The notes under the pieces were generated by a model, which saw only the letters and a list, made by a program, of their open reading frames with translations, was not told where the DNA came from and made no database searches. From assembly GCA_002716645.1 (NCBI GenBank), contig PBBR01000022.1, positions 13,003-19,238 on the forward strand: a DNA stretch of 6,236 nt, in the 5' to 3' direction. The translations under genes and the position numbers were made by a program. The stretch is from Chloroflexota bacterium. Lineage in GTDB: Bacteria > Chloroflexota > Dehalococcoidia > UBA3495. Shown piece by piece: positions 1-4,517 of this stretch. The number at the start of each line of letters is the position of its first letter. Position 1 is the first letter of the stretch.

Positions 1-57
1 GGAGGACAGATTGCGTACCTCAGAGGTCTATTTGTAGGGAATGGATGGCATAGATAA
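1..57 (+). other. possible 3' end of a rightward gene cut by the window edge
   Basis: Reading from base 1 in frame 1 the strand is open for 18 codons (GGQIAYLRGLFVGNGWHR) and stops at TAA in 55-57, directly before the dtd stop codon on the other strand. If real, it would be the C-terminus of a gene converging on dtd with no gap. I do not recognise the peptide. An 18-codon open run is expected by chance, and the other two plus frames also stay open for 11 and 16 codons, so the assignment is only a possibility. No hairpin terminator is visible here. Confidence 0.2.
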
Positions 58-519
58 TTATCTCCGAGATGATTTCAAATCTTCACTATCAATCATTATT
101 GTCACTGGTCCAGTGTTAACAAGGGACACACGCATATCTGTTTGAAACTCTCCGCTTACAATATTTAGTCCTGACATTTCAAGTAATGAAATGAAATGGC
201 TATATAGTATTTCAGCCATTTCAGGTTTAGCGGCGCTTATAAAATCGGGTCGTCTACCTCTGCGGGTATTAGCGTATAGAGTAAATTGGCTTACGACAAG
301 CAATTCAGCACCTATGTCTATGGCGGAGTAATTAAATTTGTTTTCGGTGTCTGGAAATATGCGTAGACTAAGTATTTTATCTGCTAAATACTTAGCATCA
401 CCTTCATTATCATTCTGAGAAACGCCAAGGAAAATCAGGAGCCCAACACTGATCGAAGAGATAAGCTCTTCAGAGTTTCGCACGTCGGCTGATGAGACAC
501 GCTGTATTAAAGCACGCAT
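58..519 (-). CDS. dtd: D-aminoacyl-tRNA deacylase (DTD)
   Basis: This cytoplasmic proofreading enzyme hydrolyses D-amino acids (and glycine mischarged on tRNA-Ala) from tRNA, keeping D-residues out of translation. The 153-residue product matches the family's usual length of about 145-150. It opens with the typical MRALIQRVSSA strand. Both signature motifs are present: SQFTLYA at residues 77-83, which lines the active site, and NTGPVT at 135-140, whose Gly-Pro pair (137-138) is the cross-subunit Gly-cisPro motif that gives chiral selectivity in the homodimer. Residues 141-153 form a short tail. The start is ATG at 517-519 with no clear Shine-Dalgarno sequence. The gene begins 35 bases after the fmdB stop, so it is probably the second gene of that transcript. 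Nothing looks broken. Confidence 0.95.
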   Translation of the reverse strand: MRALIQRVSSADVRNSEELISSISVGLLIFLGVSQNDNEGDAKYLADKILSLRIFPDTENKFNYSAIDIGAELLVVSQFTLYANTRRGRRPDFISAAKPEMAEILYSHFISLLEMSGLNIVSGEFQTDMRVSLVNTGPVTIMIDSEDLKSSRR

Positions 520-554
520 TCTAGTAGGAAGCTATTTCTTGAAGCCCATATATA

Positions 555-881
555 TTAGGTTGTGGACGACGTGGTTGACTTCGATCCGGTATCGCTTTTC
601 ACTGAGTCATTAGACTTCGTAGACGGTGTCTTTTCCGAGGTGCTAGTGCTTTTGTCGTCTGAAGCTGCTTTGGTCTCCTTAGAGCTTTCCACAGGTGCCT
701 TAGGCCTTCCATAGTCTGTGGTGTAAAATCCGGAGCCCTTGTATATCACTGGGACAGCATGAAACACTCTCTGCGCAGGCTTTGAACATTCTGGGCAGGT
801 CCCCGAACCAGCTTCTTTAAAGCTCTGGACCAGCTCAAATTCATGAGAACAGCTGGTGCATTTGTAGTCGTAACGGGGCAA
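555..881 (-). CDS. FmdB-family zinc-ribbon protein
   Basis: A small protein of 108 residues. Residues 1-52 are a classic FmdB/CxxC_CXXC_SSSS zinc ribbon: MPRYDYKC start, cysteine pairs C8/C11 and C29/C32 placed to bind one zinc, then the RVFHAVPVIYKGSGFY segment typical of the family. The family was named from the fmd (formamidase/amidase) locus as a putative regulator, but its molecular role is not settled, so no function is assigned. Residues 61-108 are a low-complexity tail of Ser, Thr, Lys and Asp, presumably disordered; such tails vary widely in this family. The start codon is TTG at 879-881, supported by GGGAGGAT 5-7 bases upstream and by the conserved MPRYDY opening. It lies just upstream of dtd on the same strand and has its own candidate promoter. 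Confidence 0.9.
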   Translation of the reverse strand: MPRYDYKCTSCSHEFELVQSFKEAGSGTCPECSKPAQRVFHAVPVIYKGSGFYTTDYGRPKAPVESSKETKAASDDKSTSTSEKTPSTKSNDSVKSDTGSKSTTSSTT

Positions 882-886
882 TTTGT

Positions 887-894
887 ATCCTCCC
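887..894 (-). promoter_or_regulatory. ribosome binding site that fixes the TTG start of the FmdB gene
   Basis: On the minus strand GGGAGGAT is followed by ACAAA and then TTG. The spacing from GGAGG to the start codon is 7 bases. This is the strongest Shine-Dalgarno match in the window and justifies the non-ATG start. Confidence 0.75.
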
Positions 895-940
895 GGGGTA
901 TCTATGTATAACGTAACTTGGCAGTTGCCGATCTAAATAC

Positions 941-969
941 AATGTAACATTGGCCTATACCACTGTCAA
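941..969 (-). promoter_or_regulatory. candidate sigma-70-type promoter for fmdB-dtd
   Basis: The minus strand carries a perfect -35 hexamer TTGACA (964-969), a 17-base spacer, and TACATT (941-946), which matches the TATAAT consensus at 4 of 6 positions. Transcription would start near 934, giving a leader of roughly 50 bases before the TTG start at 881. The spacing and the perfect -35 are persuasive; the -10 is only fair. The consensus used is the general bacterial one, since the organism's own is not known. Confidence 0.45.
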
Positions 970-1040
970 CGCGATGAGATAGCAGTTGTGAGTAAAAATA
1001 ATGATGTTCTTGGGCGTATGGGACCGGTCTTGTGCGTTGT

Positions 1041-1056
1041 ACAAGAGTTAACTTGT
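1041..1056. promoter_or_regulatory. imperfect inverted repeat, possible operator
   Basis: The 16-base sequence ACAAGAGTTAACTTGT has arms ACAAG and CTTGT. With two bases (AG) bulged out of the left half, the match extends to ACAAGTT/AACTTGT. It lies in the divergent region about 80 bases before the MFS start, just upstream of AT-rich -10-like strings (TATAAG at 1063-1068, TATATT at 1072-1077). An operator for a regulator of the MFS gene is possible, but short dyads like this arise by chance and no regulator gene is in view. Confidence 0.15.
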
Positions 1057-1133
1057 GGTGATTATAAGCGGTATATTTTTTGGTCTTCTATTGTTGAGAA
1101 CAAGGTGGTATTCTTGCTCGGCATAATTATCTA

Positions 1134-2468
1134 ATGTTTATGGTTTATAGAAAATTCCTCAGAATTTTGGAATGGTATCCCCCTATCCCCTTTTATTACG
1201 GTTGGTTTGTTCTAGGGCTAGCAGGGTGCGCTACGTTTGCTGCCACTGGTTCCTCGCAAGTTGTCCTCGGTGGGGTTCAGGATTTCATCATCGAAGATAT
1301 GGGTTGGTCCAGAAGCACTTTGGCCTTTGCCGCTACTGCTGGGACATGGGCTAGCGGTCTTATAACTCCTATAGTTGGTAATCTTGCCGATCGATACGGT
1401 CCACGAGGATTGATGCCTATAGGGTTGTTAATTGCCGGTATCGCTTTCTTTTTGCTGTCAGGCATAGATTCGGTTACTCAGTATTATGTTGCATATATCA
1501 TGGGGCGGGCCATCAGTAATCCTGTGTTGATTGGAGTGGTTCCACGTACTGTGGCAGTAAATTTCTTTCGTCGCCGTAGAAATATAGTATTAGCCATAAG
1601 TTCTACAATACGTCCTGTCTCTGGGGCTATAAATATAATGCTATTTTCGTTAGTCGCTAGTTATAGTGGTTGGCGAGTAGCTTATAGGTACTTAGGAATA
1701 CTTTGTGTGACGCTAGTACTGCCATTAATGTGGCTTCTTCGGAGACGGCCGGAGGACATAGGGCTACTACCAGACGGAGCTGATGCAGTTGCTCAAACTA
1801 CAGATTCAGAGACCTCGTCAATGGGTAATAGGTCTAGTTTGTTGGAACCAGAATTCAGTTGGACCGTCAAAGAGGCGTTCAAGACTAGATCTCTATGGTG
1901 CATAGTGATAACATCCGCTATAGGTACTGTCGCGTCATCCAGTGTTGGGTTCGGATTAAAGCCGTATTTGTTGGAATCTGGTATATCTCAAACGCAGGCG
2001 GCAGCTGTGCTTAGTTTGGGGACTGTGTTGGCACTTGGAAATGTAATTTGGGGAGTGCTAGCTGATCGTATTACGCCTAGAAAATGTCTAATAGTTGCTA
2101 CTGCAGTCGCTGCTATCATGGATGTTTTTCTAATCACAGTAGATAGTTTGTCTTCGGCCTATTTGTTCGCGGTAATTTGGGGCTTGTCTTCAGGTTCTGT
2201 AGGGTCCCTGGAGCATATGATGATAGCTCAATATTATGGTAGGGATTCTTATGGATCCATATTAGGGGCGTTTGGGCCTATGCAGACAATGGCTTTGGGA
2301 CTAGGCCCTGGGCTAGGGGCTGTGATTAGAGATGTTACAGGTAGCTACGATATGTTGTATGTGAGCATGGCTGGCTTGTATTTGGTTGGCACCGTTTTGA
2401 TTCTGTTGTCTACTCCACCGGCTCGACCGTTTAGATCACCTGTGGAGACTACACTTATTAATAAATAA
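1134..2468 (+). CDS. MFS transporter, oxalate/formate antiporter or monocarboxylate porter-like
   Basis: An integral membrane secondary transporter of 444 residues, full length for the major facilitator superfamily. The hydrophobicity pattern fits 12 helices in two halves, separated by a hydrophilic linker at about 203-247. The first helix starts at about residue 21 (YYGWFVLGLAG). The diagnostic loop 2-3 motif A is GNLADRYGPR at 82-91, with a decayed copy in the second half (GVLADRITPRK, 307-317). The linker opening RRRPEDIGLLPDG (203-215) is of a kind I associate with the oxalate:formate antiporter/monocarboxylate branch; the substrate is not readable from sequence. The start is ATG at 1134, with another ATG at 1140. 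Neither has a Shine-Dalgarno sequence at normal distance. The stop codon lies inside a terminator hairpin. The gene stands alone on its strand and faces rpsU tail to tail. Confidence 0.88.
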   Translation: MFMVYRKFLRILEWYPPIPFYYGWFVLGLAGCATFAATGSSQVVLGGVQDFIIEDMGWSRSTLAFAATAGTWASGLITPIVGNLADRYGPRGLMPIGLLIAGIAFFLLSGIDSVTQYYVAYIMGRAISNPVLIGVVPRTVAVNFFRRRRNIVLAISSTIRPVSGAINIMLFSLVASYSGWRVAYRYLGILCVTLVLPLMWLLRRRPEDIGLLPDGADAVAQTTDSETSSMGNRSSLLEPEFSWTVKEAFKTRSLWCIVITSAIGTVASSSVGFGLKPYLLESGISQTQAAAVLSLGTVLALGNVIWGVLADRITPRKCLIVATAVAAIMDVFLITVDSLSSAYLFAVIWGLSSGSVGSLEHMMIAQYYGRDSYGSILGAFGPMQTMALGLGPGLGAVIRDVTGSYDMLYVSMAGLYLVGTVLILLSTPPARPFRSPVETTLINK

Positions 2469-2494
2469 CGGCAGTTTATTAACTGCCGTTATTT
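2463..2494. terminator. bidirectional rho-independent terminator between the MFS gene and rpsU
   Basis: A perfect 14-bp stem (left arm 2463-2476, right arm 2481-2494, core AACGGCAGTT / AACTGCCGTT) encloses a TATT loop. On the plus strand the stem runs into TTATTTTA. On the minus strand it runs into TTATTTATTAATAA. Each direction therefore has a hairpin with a T-rich tail, though the T-runs are broken by A. The MFS stop (2466-2468) lies inside the left arm, and the first base of the rpsU stop complement (2494-2496) is the end of the right arm. Confidence 0.88.
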
Positions 2495-2679
2495 TATCTG
2501 CGCTGTCTTCTGCGTCTCCTAGCTGCTCTTTGTGCTGCTAGTCGTTCCTTCTGGGCTTTTGATCTGAAGAATCTTCTGTCTTTCAATTCTCTGAGTATGC
2601 CTGCGTGTTGGACTGAAGCTCTAAACCGGTTTACTAGGCTTTCCGGAGTTTCACCGTCCCTTGGTGTCACATAAGCCAT
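2494..2679 (-). CDS. rpsU: 30S ribosomal protein bS21
   Basis: A small-subunit ribosomal protein of 61 residues that binds near the 3' end of 16S rRNA and aids initiation on mRNA. The product is strongly basic. It has the S21 pattern of a first helix (GETPESLVNRFRASVQHAG, 8-26), then ILRELKDRRFF (28-38) with its helix-breaking KDRRFF turn, and a second helix SKAQKERLAAQRAARR ending in a run of arginines (54-61 RRRRRQRR). The usual length of 58-71 residues fits. The start is ATG at 2677-2679 behind AGGAG with a 6-base spacer. It lies 127 bases downstream of the ABC operon on the same strand. That gap holds a -10-like TATGAT (2720-2725) without a convincing -35, so either its own promoter or read-through is possible. 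Confidence 0.93.
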   Translation of the reverse strand: MAYVTPRDGETPESLVNRFRASVQHAGILRELKDRRFFRSKAQKERLAAQRAARRRRRQRR

Positions 2680-2685
2680 TGGCTA

Positions 2686-2690
2686 CTCCT
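2686..2690 (-). promoter_or_regulatory. ribosome binding site of rpsU
   Basis: The minus strand reads TTTAGGAGTAGCCA before ATG. The AGGAG core is 6 bases from the start codon and confirms the bS21 start. Confidence 0.7.
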
Positions 2691-2806
2691 AAACTCTTTG
2701 TACTATTTACAGTTAATTTATCATATGCTCAGTGTGCAATCAAGAACTATGCAACCCATGTATGGTTTTATTCGCAAAGTCGGACGCCTTAGTAATACCA
2801 AATTGC

Positions 2807-3514
2807 TCAATTTTGTATCGCGCCGTCTTGCATTCGGTAGATCTGATCACTCATGTCTGCAAGTGTCGGATCGTGTGTTGCGGCAATAATGGTCACTTGA
2901 TTGGTTTTTGATATGTCTTTTAGGATTTGTGATATGTACAGCGCATTGACGCTGTCCAATTCACCAGTCGGTTCGTCTGCAAATAGTATGTTTGGTTCTG
3001 ACACTAGGGCTCTTGCTATAGCGACACGCTGCTGTTCGCCACCGGATAGTTCGTATGGCCTGTGATTGGCCCTGCCAGCTAGGCCAACCATCTCTAATGC
3101 GGTAGCGGCTTTTCTTCGGCGTTCTCGCCACGAAGTTCCGCTGATATGGAGTGGGAGCTGGACGTTCTCGTATGCTGAGAGTAATGAAATCAGTCCAAAT
3201 GACTGAAAAATAAATCCTTGTTTATTGCGACGTAACTTTACTAGTTCCCCATCGCTCATATCGGTGAGAAATTTTCCATCAAATTCCACATGTCCACTTG
3301 TTGGGTTGTCCAGACCAGACATAATGTTCATTAATGTTGTTTTTCCAGAACCTGATCGCCCGACCAGTGCTACAAACTGTCCGTGTTTGATTTGTAAGGA
3401 AACGTTGTCTACAGCGGTTACTGACTGGTTTCCGGAACCGAACACGCGAGTAACATTGTCCAGTTTTAATATATGTGATTGTGTAGGTCTAGATATTCCG
3501 TGGTCATCTGTCAT
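2807..3514 (-). CDS. ABC transporter ATP-binding protein, MacB/LolD-like
   Basis: A cytoplasmic nucleotide-binding subunit of 235 residues, the standard length for a LolD/MacB/FtsE-type ATPase with no extra domain. Motifs in order are Walker A GRSGSGKTT (52-60), Q-loop Q104 in IFQSFGL, signature LSGGEQQR (156-163), Walker B ILFADE (176-181) with catalytic E181, D-loop GELDS (184-188), and switch histidine H214. It should be fully ATPase-competent. The stretch after the Q-loop (SFGLISLLSAYENVQLPL) is typical of the family that works with FtsX-type permeases. It is the last gene of the visible ABC operon, 36 bases after the other ATPase. The start ATG at 3512-3514 has only a weak GGAAC upstream. 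It likely pairs with the neighbouring ATPase as a heterodimer on the permease encoded upstream; the substrate is unknown. Confidence 0.93.
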   Translation of the reverse strand: MTDDHGISRPTQSHILKLDNVTRVFGSGNQSVTAVDNVSLQIKHGQFVALVGRSGSGKTTLMNIMSGLDNPTSGHVEFDGKFLTDMSDGELVKLRRNKQGFIFQSFGLISLLSAYENVQLPLHISGTSWRERRRKAATALEMVGLAGRANHRPYELSGGEQQRVAIARALVSEPNILFADEPTGELDSVNALYISQILKDISKTNQVTIIAATHDPTLADMSDQIYRMQDGAIQN

Positions 3515-3550
3515 ATTCGTCGTTCCGCAATGAAACTTGATATTCTGTAG

Positions 3551-4480
3551 TTATTCATTTGTTTTACCGTTAGGGCGTCTTGCTTCAGATAGAGTGATAG
3601 TGTCATTTGAAACGTCTATAACTGCTAGCCTATCAATATTTGCATGATTTAATGTTTCAGAGGGGATTTGTAGTCGGCCTGCCTCATCTATAACAACATA
3701 TTCATGCTCAGTCCTAGTGTCGTTTCTGTCAAAACCATGTTCCATGAAACTTTCTGAACTGATTCTTCCATCTCTAATGTGCACGACACGATTAACGTGA
3801 TTAGCGATATCCTGGTAATGGCTCACTATAACTATGGTTGTTCCATGGTCTCGATTTATAGAACGCAACAAGTCGAATATTTCTATGGCCATTTGGCTAT
3901 CTAATTCGCCTGTGGGCTCGTCAGCGAGTAATAAAGGTGGTGTATTTGATAGTGCTACTCCGATGGCTGTGCGTTGCTGTTCCCCTCCAGATAGTTGAGA
4001 AGGTAGACGTGTAGCTTTATCTTCTATTTGCAACTCTTTTAGCAGATATGAGCTTCGTTTTCGTCTATCTGTTGCGCTCGAGCCAGTTATTGCCATTGGT
4101 AGTTCTATATTGTCTCGAACACTTAGATACGGGACAAGATTACGTGATGTGGATTGCCAAACGAACCCTACTTCTGAACGGCGGTACTCTACCAAGGATT
4201 TATTAGTGATATCAAGTAAGTTTCTATTCCCGACAGAAACTTGTCCGGCGGATGGAGTCTCGAGTCCTGCTAATATATTAAGAAAAGTACTTTTTCCGCT
4301 CCCGCTTTCACCAACTATGGCTGTGAGCTCACCTTGTTTGATATCTAAGTCAATTCCGCGCAATGCTACTACCTCGAGATCTGCCGGTTTGTATATCTTG
4401 AATAAATCCCGGCAGGTAATGTAAGAGATGTCATAGTTACTCTGGGATAGTGAAATATTTAGTTTTTGAGATGTAGTCAT
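3551..4480 (-). CDS. ABC transporter ATP-binding protein with a C-terminal AbrB/SpoVT-like extension
   Basis: A nucleotide-binding subunit of 309 residues, about 70 longer than usual for its family. Residues 22-245 form the ATPase: Walker A GESGSGKST (57-65), Q-loop Q109, signature LSGGEQQR (163-170), Walker B LLLADE (183-188) with E188, D-loop GELDS (191-195), and switch H221. All catalytic residues are present. After a polar linker (about 246-258), residues 259-299 read EYVVIDEAGRLQIPSETL and continue with strands around RLAVIDV and TITLSEA. That is the beta-hairpin, (D)xAGRLxIP, short helix, beta-hairpin layout of AbrB/MazE/SpoVT swapped-hairpin domains. Residues 1-21 are a short non-conserved lead. 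The gene lies between the permease (37-base gap) and the second ATPase (36-base gap), so all three are surely cotranscribed. A GAGG lies 12 bases before the start, which is rather far. Confidence 0.92.
   Translation of the reverse strand: MTTSQKLNISLSQSNYDISYITCRDLFKIYKPADLEVVALRGIDLDIKQGELTAIVGESGSGKSTFLNILAGLETPSAGQVSVGNRNLLDITNKSLVEYRRSEVGFVWQSTSRNLVPYLSVRDNIELPMAITGSSATDRRKRSSYLLKELQIEDKATRLPSQLSGGEQQRTAIGVALSNTPPLLLADEPTGELDSQMAIEIFDLLRSINRDHGTTIVIVSHYQDIANHVNRVVHIRDGRISSESFMEHGFDRNDTRTEHEYVVIDEAGRLQIPSETLNHANIDRLAVIDVSNDTITLSEARRPNGKTNE
3581..3706 (-). other. region encoding the AbrB/SpoVT-like swapped-hairpin domain of the first ATPase
   Basis: Codons 259-300 of the ATPase gene. The VIDEAGRLQIP segment (263-273) matches the family's recurring hydrophobic-D-x-x-G-R-hydrophobic-x-hydrophobic-P pattern. 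It is followed by a short helix (SETLNHANI) and two strands. In stand-alone AbrB proteins this fold dimerises and binds DNA. Attached to an ATPase it may instead serve as a dimerisation or regulatory module. The assignment is by pattern only. Confidence 0.55.
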
Positions 4481-4517
4481 TGTTATTAGCTGCCTCGTGT
4501 TTGTTTTACAATAGGAT

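Noticed and set aside
17..27. ACCTCAGAGGT dyad as a terminator for dtd
   Set aside because: The centre is a single base, so no stable hairpin loop can form with all five pairs, and no T-run follows on the minus strand.
882..1133. tRNA or other structured RNA in the divergent intergenic region
   Set aside because: No cloverleaf, T-arm consensus or extended pairing was found by eye. The region is better explained by promoters and perhaps a small leader ORF.
1172..1465. Short ORFs in other frames within the MFS gene (plus 1172-1354, minus 1277-1465)
   Set aside because: They overlap the strongly supported transporter reading frame, including its motif A, and have no independent support.
2752..2768. 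CCATGTATGG-centred dyad after the ATPase gene as a terminator
   Set aside because: The stem is only about 4 bp, with a 2-base loop and a bulge. The T-run lies on the plus-strand side, which is the wrong direction for the ABC operon.
2698..2889. 63-codon plus-strand ORF spanning the gap between rpsU and the ATPase
   Set aside because: Its second half is antisense to the ATPase C-terminus, there is no ribosome binding site before the ATG, and the peptide is unrecognisable.
3225..3533. 102-codon ORF on the plus strand opposite the last ATPase gene
   Set aside because: It is fully antisense to conserved ATPase motifs and the peptide is unlike any protein family. It is a reading-frame shadow, as are the plus-strand ORFs at 4110-4424, 4480-4809, 5452-5760 and 5792-6121.
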